From Gammaproteobacteria bacterium (GTDB taxonomy: Bacteria > Pseudomonadota > Gammaproteobacteria > JAGOUU01), in the NCBI GenBank assembly GCA_018061105.1, contig JAGOUU010000010.1:1-40345 (forward strand): a stretch of 40,345 nucleotides of DNA. Reading direction: 5' to 3'. The number at the start of each line of letters is the position of its first letter. The stretch's first letter is position 1. Shown here piece after piece: positions 7,658-19,374 of this stretch. The notes beneath the pieces are model-generated. The model was not told the origin of the DNA and ran no database searches. It saw only the letters and a list, made by a program, of their open reading frames with translations. The translations under genes and the position numbers were made by a program.

Positions 7658-8929
7658 ATGCATTTATCTCATCGTATTTTTAAATTTAGTATTTTTTTGA
7701 TTATCTTAATAACTCAATTATCAGCTTGCGAACCGAAACAAGGGCAGCAGACTCGCGCACAGTTGCCGATCGTAGAAGTACAAACTGTAACATTAAAACC
7801 AGAAAATATTGAGATCAATGTCGAGTTACCAGGTCGTTTAACTGCTTATGAGGTTGCTGAAATACGCCCTCAAGTAAGTGGCATTATTTTAAAACGCATG
7901 TTTGAGGAAGGTGGCTTAGTTACTCAAGGTCAGCAACTTTATCAAATCGATCCTGCAGTTTATCAAGCCAATTTTAATACAGCCTCTGCACAACTTAAAC
8001 GCGCTAAGGCATCGCTCAAATCTGTTACTTCTCTTAATCAGCGTTACAAAGAACTTATTAGCATTAAGGGCGTGAGTAAACAAGAAGTCGATGATTCAAC
8101 AACAGCTTTGCAACAAGCTCAGGCAGATATTGCCATAGCAAAAGCAGTTACAGAAACAGCAGAAATTAATTTAAATTACACTAAAGTATTTGCTCCCATT
8201 TCTGGTCGAATTGGTAAGTCATTAGTTACTGCTGGTGCCCTAGTGACAGCGAATCAAGCTGAGCCTTTAGCAGTGATTCAGCAATTAGATCCCATTTATG
8301 CCGATTTAGCTCAATCTAGTACACAGGTATTACAATTGCGGCAAAAAATTCTTGAGAAGAAAATACAAAGCAACGAAGATGGAACACTTGTTAAGATAAT
8401 TCTTGATGATTTAAAACAATCTTATGATAAACCAGGGATATTGAAATTTTCTGATATTACTGTTGAACAAACAACAGGAAATATTTCGGTTCGAGCTGTT
8501 ATTCCTAACCCAGAACAAAAATTATTACCTGGTTTATTTGTGCGAGCAATTCTTAATGAGGGCCAATTGAAAGATGCTCTGTTAGTCCCACAACAGTCTG
8601 TAGTCAGAAACAGAGAAGGTGGTGCAATGGCATGGATTGTTGATAATCAAAATACGGCACAACAAGTACCTATAGAAATTTCAGAAGCCATAGGAGACAA
8701 ATGGCTAGTTAATAAAGGTTTGGTGAGTGGGCAAAAAGTTATTATAGAAGGAACAATAAAAGCAAAACCAGGAACTAAAGTTAAACCTATTGATCTGGTT
8801 ACACCCACGGCCCCATCAGATTCTAATACTAATACTAATATTAATACTAAAGACTCTAAAAATCTGAGATCAGGGTTAGCACCAAATTATCAGTATATCT
8901 TATTTGGTCACAATGATTTTAGGACATAA
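7658..8929 (+). CDS. RND efflux periplasmic adaptor (AcrA/MexA-like lipoprotein)
   Basis: A membrane-fusion protein linking the inner-membrane pump to the outer-membrane channel. Residues 1-23 are a lipoprotein signal ending in the lipobox LSAC with lipidated C24. The chain then shows the family order: beta-barrel/lipoyl start ([21 protein letters not shown]), helical hairpin, second lipoyl half ([15 protein letters not shown]), beta-barrel ([17 protein letters not shown]) and membrane-proximal domain ([17 protein letters not shown]). Length 423 is somewhat above the usual 380-400 because of a low-complexity tail containing [13 protein letters not shown] before the ATG is the ribosome-binding site. 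It leads a three-gene efflux operon with 2-6 base gaps. Confidence 0.92.
   Translation: MHLSHRIFKFSIFLIILITQLSACEPKQGQQTRAQLPIVEVQTVTLKPENIEINVELPGRLTAYEVAEIRPQVSGIILKRMFEEGGLVTQGQQLYQIDPAVYQANFNTASAQLKRAKASLKSVTSLNQRYKELISIKGVSKQEVDDSTTALQQAQADIAIAKAVTETAEINLNYTKVFAPISGRIGKSLVTAGALVTANQAEPLAVIQQLDPIYADLAQSSTQVLQLRQKILEKKIQSNEDGTLVKIILDDLKQSYDKPGILKFSDITVEQTTGNISVRAVIPNPEQKLLPGLFVRAILNEGQLKDALLVPQQSVVRNREGGAMAWIVDNQNTAQQVPIEISEAIGDKWLVNKGLVSGQKVIIEGTIKAKPGTKVKPIDLVTPTAPSDSNTNTNINTKDSKNLRSGLAPNYQYILFGHNDFRT
8822..8850 (+). repeat. In-gene hexanucleotide repeat in the RND adaptor tail
   Basis: Units TCTAAT, ACTAAT, ACTAAT, ATTAAT and ACTAAA run in frame near the 3' end of the adaptor gene and encode [10 protein letters not shown]. 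The unit is the same as in the double-kinase gene at 3686-3720. Confidence 0.7.
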
Positions 8930-8931
8930 TC

Positions 8932-11900
8932 ATGGCACCATTTTTTATTGAACGACCAGTTTTTGCATGGGTAATTGCTATTTTAATTATGCTTGCAGGG
9001 TTGCTTGCTATTAAAACTTTACCTATTCAACAATATCCTACTATAGCGCCACCTACTGTAAATATTAATGCATCCTACCCTGGTGCTTCAGCTAAAACAA
9101 TAGAAAATACGGTTACGCAAATTATAGAGCAAAATATGAGTGGCTTGGATTATCTCAGATATTTTTCAGCTACTAGTGATTCATCGGGAAATGTCACTGT
9201 TACTTTGACATTTGAGCCAGAAGCTGATCCAGACATTGCACAAGTACAAGTACAAAATAAATTATCTCAAGCTATGAGGTTGCTGCCACAAGAAGTACAA
9301 CAGCAAGGAGTACGAGTTACTAAATCTTCCGGTAGTTTTTTATTAGTTGCTGCTTTCTACTCTGAGAATAATCAAATGTCACAATATGAGATCTCAGATT
9401 ACGTAGCGTCTAATTTACAAGATCCAATTAGTCGTATCAACGGTGTAGGACAAATACAAGTTTTTGGCCCGCAGAATTCTATGCGTATATGGATGGATCC
9501 TAATAAATTAATAAGTTATAAATTGACGACTATTGATTTAATAAATGCAATTAAATCCCAAAATAACCAAATAGCAGCAGGACAATTAGGTGGTGCGCCA
9601 GCTGTACCAGGCCAACAATTAAATGCAACTGTCATAGCGTTAACTAGGCTTCAGACTGTTGAAGAGTTTAGTGATATTTTAATAAGAGTTAATCCAGACG
9701 GCTCAAGAATATTTTTAAAAGATGTAGCTCGAGTTGAAATGGGAGCTGAAAATTATGATTTAGTCGCAAGATTTGTAGGTAAACCTGCTTCTGGTATAGG
9801 GGTAAATCTTTCTTCTGGTGCTAATGCTCTTGCTACAGCAGATGCTGTAAAGCAAAAGATTAAAGATTTATCACCTTTTTTTCCACAAGATCTGAAAGTA
9901 GATTATCCATTTGATACAACGCCTTTTGTAAAAGTTTCTATAAAAGATGTAATTAGAACCTTGTTTGAAGCTATATGTTTAGTTTTTATCGTCATGTATG
10001 TTTTTCTACAAAATTTTCGAGCTACTATTATACCTACTATAGCAGTACCTGTAGTATTATTAGGAACTTTTGGAGTTCTAGCTGCATTTGGCTATTCTAT
10101 TAATACGTTGACCTTGTTTGGCATGGTTTTAGCTATCGGATTATTAGTCGATGATGCTATTGTGGTTGTTGAAAATGTTGAACGTATCATGGAAGAGGAT
10201 AATTTATCACCTAAAGATGCAACCAAGAAATCTATGGGGCAAATAACGGGTGCTTTAATTGGCATAGCTATGGTGCTATCAGCAGTGTTTGTGCCAATGG
10301 CATTTTTTTCTGGATCTGCAGGTGCTATATATAGGCAATTTTCAGTTACAGTCGTATCGTCAATGGTTTTATCGGTATTAGTAGCCTTGAGTTTAACACC
10401 AGCACTTTGTGCAACTTTGCTAAAAAGCACAGGTAATAATAAAATTAGACACGATAAATACAATAAATACAGTATATTTAAACAGTTTAACAAGGGCTTT
10501 GAACGTGCTACGCATTTTTATGAGAAAACTGTCGGTATAGTATTAAGCAGAAAAATTATATTTATAATAATTTATTTTATTTTAACAGCAGTAATGATTT
10601 TGTTTTTTTTGAGAATACCAACATCTTTTCTGCCAGACGAAGATCAAGGTAGAATGTTTGCTTTGATCTCAACGCCACCGAATGCTACAACTGAACGGAC
10701 GATGAAAGTAGTAAAGCAATTAGAAAATTATTTATTAACAAAAGAGCAAGATAATGTTAAAAATTTTTTTACTGTAGTGGGTTTCTCATTTGCAGGTCGT
10801 GGCCAGAATGCTGGTATGGCCTTTGTTAATTTAAAAGATTGGAAGGTACGGACAAGATCTGAACAAAAAGTTTTTGCTATTGCTGCACGGACTAACGCAA
10901 ATATGGCAAAAATTCGAGATGCTCTAATTTTCATGATCACACCACCAGCAGTACAAGAGTTAGGAAATGCCGGAGGGTTTGATTTTCAATTATTAGATAG
11001 AGCTAATCTCGGTCACGAAAAATTAATGGATGCTCGTAATCAACTGCTTGGCATGGCCGCACAAAATAAAAATCTTATTGGTGTACGTCCAAATGGTCTA
11101 GAAGATACTCCTCAATATAAAATTGATGTTGATCAGGTTAAAGCAAGTTCCTTAGCCTTGTCATTAAATGATATCTATAGTACGCTTGGTTCAGCGTGGG
11201 GATCAACTTATGTTAATGATTTTATCGATAAAGGTCGAGTAAAAAAAGTTTATTTACAAGCTGAAGCTAGTAGCCGAATGCTACCAAGTGATATTAACAA
11301 ATGGTATGTTCGTAATGCCAATAATGAAATGGTGCCATTTTCTAATTTTGCCACTGGTCATTGGGAGCTGGGTTCACCACGATTAGAGCGATTCAATGGT
11401 ATTTCATCTAGCCAAATACAAGGGAATGCTGCACCTGGTGTTAGCTCAGGTCAGGCAATGTCTGAAATTGAGGCAATGGCAGCAAAATTACCTCCTGGAT
11501 TTGGCTTTGAATGGACAGGGTTGTCTTTTGAAGAACGACATGCAGGATCGCAAGCGCCTGTATTATATGCTATATCTTTATTGATAGTTTTTTTAAGTTT
11601 AGCGGCATTATACGAAAGCTGGTCAATACCATTTGCGGTTATTCTTGTTGTACCCCTAGGTATATTGGGAGCTGTTATAGCAACGCATTTTTTCGGACAG
11701 CTCAATAATATCTATTTTCAAGTTGGGTTATTACTGACAATCGGGTTATCAGCAAAGAATGCTATTCTAATAGTAGAATTTGCTAAAAAATTGCATGAAA
11801 ATGGCACTAATTTAATTTCTGCAACTCTAGAAGCGGCCCATATCAGATTGCGACCCATTATTATGACTTCTACGGCTTTAATACTAGGCGTATTGCCATT

Positions 11901-12075
11901 GGCTATATCTTCTGGGGTTGGATCAGGTAGTCAAAATGCCATCGGTGTTGGTGTCGTGGGTGGCATGATCTCAGCTACTATATTAATAATATTTTTCGCA
12001 CCGTTATTTTTTGTGGTTATCTATCAGCTCTCTAAAAATATAAAAAACACAAAAAAACAAGAAACACAGAGATAG
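8932..12075 (+). CDS. RND multidrug efflux pump, HAE1 family (AcrB/MexB-like)
   Basis: The proton-driven inner-membrane pump of the tripartite system. It begins [20 protein letters not shown] and has 1047 residues, the normal length of AcrB-type pumps. Proton-relay residues are in place: D407 and D408 in [15 protein letters not shown], and K942 in [15 protein letters not shown]. The two large periplasmic loops (about residues 30-335 and 560-870) and twelve membrane segments fit the family. The HAE1 signature (drug and hydrophobe efflux rather than heavy metal) is clear, but substrates cannot be read from sequence. It starts 2 bases after the adaptor. Confidence 0.96.
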   Translation: MAPFFIERPVFAWVIAILIMLAGLLAIKTLPIQQYPTIAPPTVNINASYPGASAKTIENTVTQIIEQNMSGLDYLRYFSATSDSSGNVTVTLTFEPEADPDIAQVQVQNKLSQAMRLLPQEVQQQGVRVTKSSGSFLLVAAFYSENNQMSQYEISDYVASNLQDPISRINGVGQIQVFGPQNSMRIWMDPNKLISYKLTTIDLINAIKSQNNQIAAGQLGGAPAVPGQQLNATVIALTRLQTVEEFSDILIRVNPDGSRIFLKDVARVEMGAENYDLVARFVGKPASGIGVNLSSGANALATADAVKQKIKDLSPFFPQDLKVDYPFDTTPFVKVSIKDVIRTLFEAICLVFIVMYVFLQNFRATIIPTIAVPVVLLGTFGVLAAFGYSINTLTLFGMVLAIGLLVDDAIVVVENVERIMEEDNLSPKDATKKSMGQITGALIGIAMVLSAVFVPMAFFSGSAGAIYRQFSVTVVSSMVLSVLVALSLTPALCATLLKSTGNNKIRHDKYNKYSIFKQFNKGFERATHFYEKTVGIVLSRKIIFIIIYFILTAVMILFFLRIPTSFLPDEDQGRMFALISTPPNATTERTMKVVKQLENYLLTKEQDNVKNFFTVVGFSFAGRGQNAGMAFVNLKDWKVRTRSEQKVFAIAARTNANMAKIRDALIFMITPPAVQELGNAGGFDFQLLDRANLGHEKLMDARNQLLGMAAQNKNLIGVRPNGLEDTPQYKIDVDQVKASSLALSLNDIYSTLGSAWGSTYVNDFIDKGRVKKVYLQAEASSRMLPSDINKWYVRNANNEMVPFSNFATGHWELGSPRLERFNGISSSQIQGNAAPGVSSGQAMSEIEAMAAKLPPGFGFEWTGLSFEERHAGSQAPVLYAISLLIVFLSLAALYESWSIPFAVILVVPLGILGAVIATHFFGQLNNIYFQVGLLLTIGLSAKNAILIVEFAKKLHENGTNLISATLEAAHIRLRPIIMTSTALILGVLPLAISSGVGSGSQNAIGVGVVGGMISATILIIFFAPLFFVVIYQLSKNIKNTKKQETQR

Positions 12076-12081
12076 AAAATT

Positions 12082-13527
12082 ATGATAAATAAAAATTATA
12101 ATAAAAAATTTAATTTATTAATAATTTTTATATTATTTTTTATTTATTGTTCTGGATGTACGATGATTCCAGTATATGAAAGGCCAAAGCCTTTGATTCC
12201 ATCAGAATGGAAAATTAAAACTAAGCAAGACACAAAATCTCAAGAAAAACATATTAACCAAATAAGCTGGCAAAATTTTTTCTTACAGCCAGAACTAAAA
12301 AAGTTAATACAAAAAGGCCTAGATAAAAATCTTAATTTAAAAGAAGCAGCATTAAATATTCAAATTGTAAAAGAAAATTATAAAATTCAAAAAAGCTATT
12401 TATATCCAGCTATTGAGGCGAAAGGACAATATAATAGACAAAAAACTGCTAGTGGATCATTTGGTTCCAATAGTGGATTTATTATTAATCAATATACTGC
12501 CAATATTGCTACCACGGCTTTTGAAATTGATTTATTTGGTCGTTTAAGAAGCATGAATCAAGCAGCCTTGGAAGAGTATTTTGGCTCTGTAGAGGCTAAA
12601 AATACTACTAAAATTCTCTTAATTTCTGAAATAGCTAACGCTTATTTAAAATTATTATCTGATCGTGAACAATTACATTTGGCTGTAAAAACAGCAAAGA
12701 CACAAAAAGAATCATATGATATTATTGCTAAAAGAGTTGAAATTGGAATAAGCAATAATTTAGAATTGAGACAAGCTGAAACCTTTTTAAGGCAGGCAGA
12801 AGTGGATCAATCAACTCTAGAAGATATAATTAATCAGGATAGAAACAATTTAGATTTGCTTGTGGGCACTAGCGTTTCTGATTCGGAGTTATTGGGCTCT
12901 TTTAATAATGCTGAAAAGTTTGTTTCTAAAATTAATAGTGGTCTGCCATCAGATTTATTACAAAACCGTCCGGATATAAGACAGGCTGAATATACGCTAA
13001 GATCTGCAAATGCAAATATTGGCGTAGCTAGGGCTTCGTTTTTTCCAGTAATATCTTTAACAACTTCTGGTGGTTTTGGTAGCACTGAATTGTCAAGCTT
13101 ATTTGTTGGTCATAATAAAATTTGGGCGTTTACACCCCAAGTAAGTTTGCCAATATTCACAGCAGGTAGGAGTTGGGCCGCGTTACAAGTAACTAAGCTA
13201 CAAAAAGATATTGCTGTTGTTCAGTATCAGCAATCTATTCAAAATGCATTTCGTGAGGTTTCAGATTTGTTATCTATTCGTAAAACAATTAATGCTGAAC
13301 TGAGAGCTCAAATAAAGCTCGCAACGGCTTCAAAAGCATACTACTCTCTCGCAAATGCAAGGTATGAAAAAGGTATTGATAATTATTTGGGTGTGTTAGA
13401 CGCTATACGCAGTACTTATACAGCGCAACAGCAAGTCATTAATAAACGATTGGTTATGATCGCAAATACAATAAATTTATATACAGCTTTAGGCGGTGGC
13501 TATGATCTATCGGAAATGGCTGAGTAA
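12082..13527 (+). CDS. RND outer-membrane efflux lipoprotein (OprM/NodT family)
   Basis: The outer-membrane channel of the same efflux system. Residues 1-25 form a lipoprotein signal with C26 in the lipobox CSGC; the Cys at -3 is unusual for a lipobox. The mature protein has the NodT/OprM layout: a Pro-rich start (PVYERPKPLIPSEW), WQNFFLQPELKKLI, two repeats of the TolC-like helical barrel, and the family motif LPSDLLQNRPDIRQAEYTL with ANANIGVARASFFPVISL. Length 481 is normal. It lies 6 bases after the pump gene and ends the operon. Confidence 0.94.
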   Translation: MINKNYNKKFNLLIIFILFFIYCSGCTMIPVYERPKPLIPSEWKIKTKQDTKSQEKHINQISWQNFFLQPELKKLIQKGLDKNLNLKEAALNIQIVKENYKIQKSYLYPAIEAKGQYNRQKTASGSFGSNSGFIINQYTANIATTAFEIDLFGRLRSMNQAALEEYFGSVEAKNTTKILLISEIANAYLKLLSDREQLHLAVKTAKTQKESYDIIAKRVEIGISNNLELRQAETFLRQAEVDQSTLEDIINQDRNNLDLLVGTSVSDSELLGSFNNAEKFVSKINSGLPSDLLQNRPDIRQAEYTLRSANANIGVARASFFPVISLTTSGGFGSTELSSLFVGHNKIWAFTPQVSLPIFTAGRSWAALQVTKLQKDIAVVQYQQSIQNAFREVSDLLSIRKTINAELRAQIKLATASKAYYSLANARYEKGIDNYLGVLDAIRSTYTAQQQVINKRLVMIANTINLYTALGGGYDLSEMAE

Positions 13528-13567
13528 TAAGATAATTTACTACTTTCGTTTGGTATCTTGGGATTTT

Positions 13568-15247
13568 TTATCCCACAGTCTCAATTTTTTTGTATTTAAT
13601 ACGATGTGGTTGAATAAAATCTTCACCTAATTCTTGTTTACGTTTCTCTTCATATTCAGTATAGCTGCCCTCAAACCATTCGACATGACTATCGCCTTCA
13701 AAGGCCATAATATGCGTAGCAATGCGATCTAAAAACCAGCGATCATGTGAAATAACTAAAGCGCAGCCAGCAAATTCTAACAGAGCTTCTTCTAGAGCAC
13801 GTAGAGTTTCTACGTCTAAGTCGTTTGTAGGCTCGTCCAGCAGTAAGACATTTCCACCAGATTTTAATAATTTTGCTAAATGTAATCTATTACGTTCACC
13901 TCCGGATAAATCAGCTACACGTTTTTGTTGATCAGTCCCTTTGAAATTAAAGCGACCTATATAAGCTCTCGACGGTGTTTCATAAGTACCTACTGTTATA
14001 AAATCTAGGCCGTCAGAGATCTCTTCCCAAACTGTTTTATTTGGATCTAAATTGTCACGAGATTGGTCAACGTAAGATAATTGGACAGTTTCACCGAGGG
14101 TAATTTTACCGTGATCAGGTTTTTCTTGTCCGGTGATCATTTTAAAAGTTGTTGATTTACCAGCACCATTTGGCCCAATGATCCCGACAATAGCACCTCT
14201 TGGAATTTGCACTGATAAATTGTCAATAAGCAATTTATCGTTAAAGCTTTTAGTAACATTTTCAAATCTAATAACTAGTTCGCCTAGTCTTGTTCCTGCA
14301 GGTATGTATAAAGACTGGGTTTCATTTCTCTCTTGCGCTTCTTGTGAGCAGAGTTCTTCGAAGCGATTTATTCTAGCTTTATTTTTGGCGCGGCGGCCTT
14401 TAGGATTTTGTCGTACCCATTCCAATTCGCTTTTGATCATTTTTTTGCGGCTAGCTTGTGACTTTTCTTCCTGTTCTAAGCGAGCTTCTTTTTGCTCTAG
14501 CCAACTTGAGTAATTGCCTTGATAGGGTATGCCAGCACCACGATCTAATTCAAGGATCCAACCTGCAACATTATCTAAAAAGTAACGATCATGTGTTACT
14601 GCTACCACAGTGCCCGGGAATTGGTGTAAAAAATGTTCTAGCCATGAAACAGACTCGGCGTCTAAATGGTTAGTAGGCTCATCCAGTAGTAACATATCAG
14701 GATCAGATAATAAAAGTTTACATAAAGCTACTCGACGGCGTTCGCCACCTGAAAGAAACTTAACTTCTTGGTTCCAAGGAGGAAGACGTAAGGCATCTGC
14801 TGAAATCTCAAGTTTGCGGTCTAGTTCCCATGCTCCAGCAGCGTCGATAGCATTTTGTAATTCTCCTTGCTCGGCTAAGAGATCATTCATTTTTTGATCA
14901 TCCATGGGCTCACAAAAAGCCATGCTGATCTCATTGAATCGGTCTAATTTTTGTTTAATATCACCTAAACCAAGTTCTATATTAGCTCGCACTGTCTTAT
15001 CATCATCTAGCTTAGGTTCCTGAGGTAGATAACCAATAGTTATGCCTTTAGCAGAGAAGGCTTCACCCTGGATTTCTTTATCTAAACCAGCCATAATCTT
15101 TAATAAAGTAGATTTTCCAGCTCCGTTAAGACCTAAAACCCCTATTTTGGCCCCTGGAAAAAATGATAAACAAATATTATGCAAAATCTCTTTTTTTGGG
15201 GGCACAATTTTGCTAACGTGATTCATAGTATATATATACTGAGCCAT
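13568..15247 (-). CDS. ettA: Energy-dependent translational throttle protein EttA
   Basis: An ABC-F ATPase that binds the ribosomal E site and gates the first peptide bond according to the ATP/ADP ratio. The protein starts [19 protein letters not shown], close to E. coli EttA, which supports this start over the internal MNH. Both nucleotide-binding domains are complete: [36 protein letters not shown]; and [35 protein letters not shown]. The P-site tRNA-interaction linker (about residues 240-310) is charged as expected. Length 559 compares with 555 in E. coli. AAGG lies just upstream of the start. It is convergent with the efflux operon and divergent from the next gene. Confidence 0.96.
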   Translation of the reverse strand: MAQYIYTMNHVSKIVPPKKEILHNICLSFFPGAKIGVLGLNGAGKSTLLKIMAGLDKEIQGEAFSAKGITIGYLPQEPKLDDDKTVRANIELGLGDIKQKLDRFNEISMAFCEPMDDQKMNDLLAEQGELQNAIDAAGAWELDRKLEISADALRLPPWNQEVKFLSGGERRRVALCKLLLSDPDMLLLDEPTNHLDAESVSWLEHFLHQFPGTVVAVTHDRYFLDNVAGWILELDRGAGIPYQGNYSSWLEQKEARLEQEEKSQASRKKMIKSELEWVRQNPKGRRAKNKARINRFEELCSQEAQERNETQSLYIPAGTRLGELVIRFENVTKSFNDKLLIDNLSVQIPRGAIVGIIGPNGAGKSTTFKMITGQEKPDHGKITLGETVQLSYVDQSRDNLDPNKTVWEEISDGLDFITVGTYETPSRAYIGRFNFKGTDQQKRVADLSGGERNRLHLAKLLKSGGNVLLLDEPTNDLDVETLRALEEALLEFAGCALVISHDRWFLDRIATHIMAFEGDSHVEWFEGSYTEYEEKRKQELGEDFIQPHRIKYKKIETVG

Positions 15248-15299
15248 ACGAAAATTACCTTATTATCATTAATTATTAAAATCATTAAAATTATTAATG

Positions 15300-15308
15300 T
15301 GCTATATT
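15300..15308 (+). promoter_or_regulatory. Extended -10 element before the GGDEF/EAL gene
   Basis: TGCTATATT matches TGnTATAAT with one mismatch, 39 bases before the start codon at 15348. No good -35 box is seen 17 bases upstream in this AT-only stretch, so the call is tentative. Confidence 0.3.
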
Positions 15309-15347
15309 ATAAAGTATTTTTAATTAAATTAGAACCAAAATTTTAAT

Positions 15348-17474
15348 ATGAAGATAACTCACCCTAAAGCTTTGCAATGGTTAATCAGTCTTGTAGTTTT
15401 CGTTATAGTTGTTTTAGCGGCTATAGTAGTTAGTGACTTTTGGTTATACCGAGAGTTTTCTTTTAACCAAAAAACAATGGTAGATGATGCTTTAGATAAT
15501 CTTGAAGTGAAAGTGAATTATTCGCTGACACAAATCGAAAATATTCTCGTGCGATCTATTCGTGGAATAAATATAAAAAATTCAAAATTAAACAAAGTCT
15601 CGATTCTTAAACAGGCTAAAATCCCAGAAGATATCAAGCATTATATAACTAAAATAAATATATTGCCAGCTGAAAAATACTATCAAAACTATACAAGTAG
15701 AAGATTTGCTAAAGAAAACGGCAAATACTATTTTGTTGTCACTAGTGAATTGCTTAACAACGATCTCATGGAAAGCTATTTAGATTTTAATAAAATAATT
15801 CAAAAATATGTATCGAATATATCATCCCTGTTTGACATACAATTTTATTTTAGCCTGTCGGGTGATCAAAGAGTTCTTGATCAATCAAAAAAACCGATTA
15901 AAACGCAATATATTTTGGGTCATCCTGAGTGGAGAATTTATGCTTATTTAAAATCAGATGCGAATGAGTTGTTTGCAAAAAAATTAATTTTGCTATCTGT
16001 AATTTTATTTTTAATTATTTTTTACATAGCCTATTGGTCTTATGTGCGCTTGTCTAAATTAGCAAAGCTAAATTTTAAAATTACGACAGATAAACAAGCA
16101 GCTGAAGAAAAAATTCGACATTTAGCTTATTATGATAATCTAACCGGATTGCCTAACAAGGTATCATTAATAAAATATTATCAGGGCTTGCTCGAAGATA
16201 AGAATTTACTAAATTATAAATTATTTACCATCGCGATAAATATCCCCACTCTGCAGGCTATTAATGACACTATTGGTTATCAATATGGTGATGCTGCTTT
16301 ATTAAGATTTGTTGAAGTAGTTGAAAAATTTGTAGCTAGTTGTGATTTTATTGTTAAATTAAATAAAGATGATAAATTTCTTTATAGACTAAGCGGCAAT
16401 ACTTTTATTATTGGTATTCTTATTCATGCTGGCAAATCTGAGAAATCTGCAATTCTCATTATAACAAATTTTTTAAATAATTTACTACGAGAATTAAATA
16501 AATCATTACGTGTAAAAGAAGAAGACTTATACTTTCAGTATTATTTTGGCATCAGTATTTACCCTGATGATTTTAGTTATATTAAGCAAGATGCTCAGAT
16601 TGCACCAGAGATTATCTATAGATTCTCTGAAATTGCAATGAGTGCTGCTCGAAAAAAAGGTCTAAATAAATATATATTTTATTCTGAAGAGATCAATAGT
16701 TCTATTTTACAAAAATTTAATCTTGAAAATGAACTGCGTCGAGCGTTAGATAATAATAAATTAGAGCTTTTATTACAACCTCAGGTTATCTTAGCTAATA
16801 ATAAATTACGTGGCTTTGAAGCTTTAATTCGTTGGCAAAGGGAGGATGGCTCTGTTGTCTCTCCGGGCAAGTTTATACCCATTTTAGAACAATCTGGGTT
16901 GATTGTAACTGTCGGAGATTGGATTTTACAAGAAGCCTGTCGTCAAGGAATGGAATTATTAAGTAAAAATATAGATTTTGAGATCTTAGCTGTTAACATA
17001 TCTATTTTGCAATTGCAGTCAGAAAATTTTGTGGACAGAATGAGTAAAATTTTGCAGCTCACAAAGTTTCCTGAATCTAAATTAGAAATAGAAGTAACAG
17101 AAAGTATTTTATTTGATAACCCTGATAGAGTAATTAATGTTCTAAATGAGATTAGAGCACAAAATATTAAAACTGCGTTGGATGATTTTGGTACGGGTTT
17201 TTCTTCTTTGAGCTATTTAAAAATTTTGCCTATTGATTATTTAAAAATTGACAGATCATTTGTTAATGAGATAACTACAACAGGTGATGCTAGATTATTG
17301 CTAGCTATTTTAGCTATCGCTAAAAGTCTAAATTTATTTTCTATAGTCGAAGGTGTTGAAACCCAGCAACAGGTTGACTTTTTAAGGACGACAAGTTGTG
17401 ATATAATCCAAGGTTATTACATTTGCAAGCCACTAGTGATTAGTGAAATAATAAAGTTATATCAAAATAAATAA
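15348..17474 (+). CDS. Membrane-bound c-di-GMP phosphodiesterase with degenerate GGDEF and intact EAL domains
   Basis: Membrane segments at about residues 12-32 and 212-232 enclose a periplasmic sensor region of about 180 residues. A GGDEF domain follows (from LAYYDNLTGLPNK, about residue 260), but its signature is S349-G-N-T-F instead of GGDEF, so cyclase activity is unlikely; it may bind GTP or only regulate. The EAL domain keeps all catalytic blocks: QPQ, E491-A-L-I-R-W, the Asn in AVNIS, the Glu in EVTES, DDFGTGFSSL, LKIDRSF, VEGVET and IIQGYY. I infer c-di-GMP hydrolysis under periplasmic control. The gene is monocistronic or leads into glyA, 33 bases on. Confidence 0.88.
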   Translation: MKITHPKALQWLISLVVFVIVVLAAIVVSDFWLYREFSFNQKTMVDDALDNLEVKVNYSLTQIENILVRSIRGINIKNSKLNKVSILKQAKIPEDIKHYITKINILPAEKYYQNYTSRRFAKENGKYYFVVTSELLNNDLMESYLDFNKIIQKYVSNISSLFDIQFYFSLSGDQRVLDQSKKPIKTQYILGHPEWRIYAYLKSDANELFAKKLILLSVILFLIIFYIAYWSYVRLSKLAKLNFKITTDKQAAEEKIRHLAYYDNLTGLPNKVSLIKYYQGLLEDKNLLNYKLFTIAINIPTLQAINDTIGYQYGDAALLRFVEVVEKFVASCDFIVKLNKDDKFLYRLSGNTFIIGILIHAGKSEKSAILIITNFLNNLLRELNKSLRVKEEDLYFQYYFGISIYPDDFSYIKQDAQIAPEIIYRFSEIAMSAARKKGLNKYIFYSEEINSSILQKFNLENELRRALDNNKLELLLQPQVILANNKLRGFEALIRWQREDGSVVSPGKFIPILEQSGLIVTVGDWILQEACRQGMELLSKNIDFEILAVNISILQLQSENFVDRMSKILQLTKFPESKLEIEVTESILFDNPDRVINVLNEIRAQNIKTALDDFGTGFSSLSYLKILPIDYLKIDRSFVNEITTTGDARLLLAILAIAKSLNLFSIVEGVETQQQVDFLRTTSCDIIQGYYICKPLVISEIIKLYQNK

Positions 17475-17507
17475 GTTATAAAAAAATTAAGTAAAAAGGG
17501 ATATGTA

Positions 17508-18773
17508 ATGCTTTTTAATCATCTAGCTAATTTTGACCCTGAGGTTTTTAAGGCTATAGCAGACGAAGAGCAACGCCAGGAAGATCATATTGAATTAATT
17601 GCTTCAGAGAATTATGTTAGTTTATCGGTTCTAGAAGCTCAAGGATCTGTATTAACTAATAAATACGCAGAGGGCTACGCTCATAAGAGATACTATGGCG
17701 GTTGTGAATATGTAGACGTTGCTGAAGATCTTGCCTGCTCTAGATTAAAGCAGTTATTTAAAGCTGACTATGTTAATGTCCAGCCACATTCAGGCTCACA
17801 AGCCAATGCTGCTGTTCTCATGGCTCTATTGAAACCAGGTGATACTATTTTAGGCATGAGTTTATCCCATGGTGGGCATTTAACGCATGGTTCTAAAGTA
17901 AATTTTTCTGGAAAATTATACAACGCTATAAGCTATGGCGTAGATAATAATGGTTATATAAATTATCAAGAGGTTTATGATTTAGCCAAACAAAATAAGC
18001 CAAAATTAATTATTGCTGGTTTCTCAGCGTATTCGAGAATAATAGACTGGTCAAAGTTTCGTGAGATTGCTGATGCAGTGGGAGCTTATTTATTAGTAGA
18101 TATGGCCCATGTCGCTGGTTTAGTTGCGGTTGGTTTATATCCATCACCTATAGAATATGCTGATGTGTGTACTTCTACTACTCACAAAACATTGCGTGGC
18201 CCGCGTGGTGGAATTATTTTGGCCAAAAGTAATCCTGATAAACCTACGCTTGAAAAAAAATTCAATTCAGAAGTATTTCCCGGTACCCAAGGTGGACCGT
18301 TGATGCATATTATTGCCGCTAAAGCTGTAGCTTTTAAAGAAGCACTGGATCCTAGTTTTAAAGAATATCAAAAACAAGTATTAAATAATTCTTGGACTAT
18401 GGCAAAAGTTTTAGTCGAGCGTGGCTATCAAGTAGTCTCTGGAGGCACGGACAACCATTTGGTATTAGTCTCTTTATTAGATAAAACTATTACTGGCAAA
18501 GAAGCTGAATCTGCGCTTGGACAAGCTAATATGACAGTCAATAAAAACTCTGTTCCTAATGATACGCGTTCGCCCTTTGTCACTAGTGGTTTACGCATGG
18601 GAACTCCTGCTATTACTACACGCGGTTTCAAAGAAGCTGAAACGGCCGAAGTGACTAATTGGATCTGTGAAATCTTAGATAATATAAACGATCTAGATAA
18701 AATTGCGACTATAAAACAACAAGTATTAAAACTTTGTCGCAGATTCCCAGTGTATTTAAATAATAAAATATAA
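17508..18773 (+). CDS. glyA: Serine hydroxymethyltransferase
   Basis: The PLP enzyme that converts serine and tetrahydrofolate to glycine and 5,10-methylene-THF, the main one-carbon source. The start [28 protein letters not shown] is diagnostic. The PLP lysine is K227 in [13 protein letters not shown]. Other blocks are [29 protein letters not shown] and [13 protein letters not shown]. Length 421 versus 417 in E. coli. A strong Shine-Dalgarno (AAGGGAT) lies 8 bases upstream. The pairing with nrdR, 11 bases downstream, is the usual one. Confidence 0.98.
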   Translation: MLFNHLANFDPEVFKAIADEEQRQEDHIELIASENYVSLSVLEAQGSVLTNKYAEGYAHKRYYGGCEYVDVAEDLACSRLKQLFKADYVNVQPHSGSQANAAVLMALLKPGDTILGMSLSHGGHLTHGSKVNFSGKLYNAISYGVDNNGYINYQEVYDLAKQNKPKLIIAGFSAYSRIIDWSKFREIADAVGAYLLVDMAHVAGLVAVGLYPSPIEYADVCTSTTHKTLRGPRGGIILAKSNPDKPTLEKKFNSEVFPGTQGGPLMHIIAAKAVAFKEALDPSFKEYQKQVLNNSWTMAKVLVERGYQVVSGGTDNHLVLVSLLDKTITGKEAESALGQANMTVNKNSVPNDTRSPFVTSGLRMGTPAITTRGFKEAETAEVTNWICEILDNINDLDKIATIKQQVLKLCRRFPVYLNNKI

Positions 18774-18784
18774 CGGAGATAATT

Positions 18785-19237
18785 ATGCACTGCCCATTTT
18801 GTGGTGCGCAAGACACTAAAGTTATAGACTCGCGCTTATCCGGAGAAGGCGATCAAATCCGTAGGCGACGTGAATGTTTAGAATGCCAGGAGCGTTTCAC
18901 TACGTATGAAAATGTAGAGCTTACATTACCTAGAGTAGTTAAGCAAAATGGCAGTCGAGAAATGTTTTCTATAGATAAATTACGTTCAGGGTTTTTGCAT
19001 GCTTTACAAAAACGTGCTGTTCCCACAGATTTAGTAGAAAAAGCAATTAATAAAATATTGCATAAATTGCGTACTTCTGGAGAGCGAGAAATTAGCTCCC
19101 AGTCTATCGGCGAGTGGGTTATGAACGAACTTAAACAACTTGATCAAGTTGCGTATGTACGTTTTGCTTCGGTATATCGTTCTTTTAAAGACCTAGAGGA
19201 TTTTAGGCGAGAAATTGAAAAATTGTCCAATTTTTAA
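18785..19237 (+). CDS. nrdR: Transcriptional repressor NrdR
   Basis: An ATP/dATP-sensing zinc-ribbon repressor of ribonucleotide reductase genes. The zinc ribbon is C3-x2-C6 and C31-x2-C34, followed by the basic [17 protein letters not shown] region and the ATP-cone domain (from about residue 48, [19 protein letters not shown]). Length 150 is standard. CGGAGA lies 6 bases before the ATG. In many gammaproteobacteria ribD follows directly; here it is about 12.7 kb away. A 14-bp palindrome (AACTGC-TG-GCAGTT, 19236-19249) covers the stop codon, with no T-run after it. Confidence 0.97.
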   Translation: MHCPFCGAQDTKVIDSRLSGEGDQIRRRRECLECQERFTTYENVELTLPRVVKQNGSREMFSIDKLRSGFLHALQKRAVPTDLVEKAINKILHKLRTSGEREISSQSIGEWVMNELKQLDQVAYVRFASVYRSFKDLEDFRREIEKLSNF

Positions 19238-19374
19238 CTGCTGGCAGTTCCGTAGGAGCTATTGATATTGTAACTTGTAACTATGCGCGAGCTGGAGATC
19301 TGCCAACAATCGATTCGCTATTAAATTTGAAGGCAGATTTCATGTTGAACAATAAGTGGTCTACACCAAATAAT

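Noticed and set aside
10092-10493. Minus-strand open frame of 133 codons inside the RND pump gene
   Set aside because: It lies fully within a well-conserved gene on the other strand and shows no recognisable protein motif.
13559-13575. Hairpin TGGGAT-TTTTT-ATCCCA between the convergent efflux operon and ettA as a bidirectional terminator
   Set aside because: It has no T-run after the stem on either strand and overlaps the ettA stop codon.
14133-14513. Plus-strand open frame of 126 codons opposite ettA
   Set aside because: It is the complement of a highly conserved ABC-F gene, with Ser/Leu-rich translation typical of an antisense shadow.
19236-19249. Palindrome AACTGC-TG-GCAGTT at the nrdR stop codon as a terminator
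   Set aside because: The loop of two bases is too small for a stable hairpin and no T-tract follows. It could only be a protein site, for which there is no other evidence.
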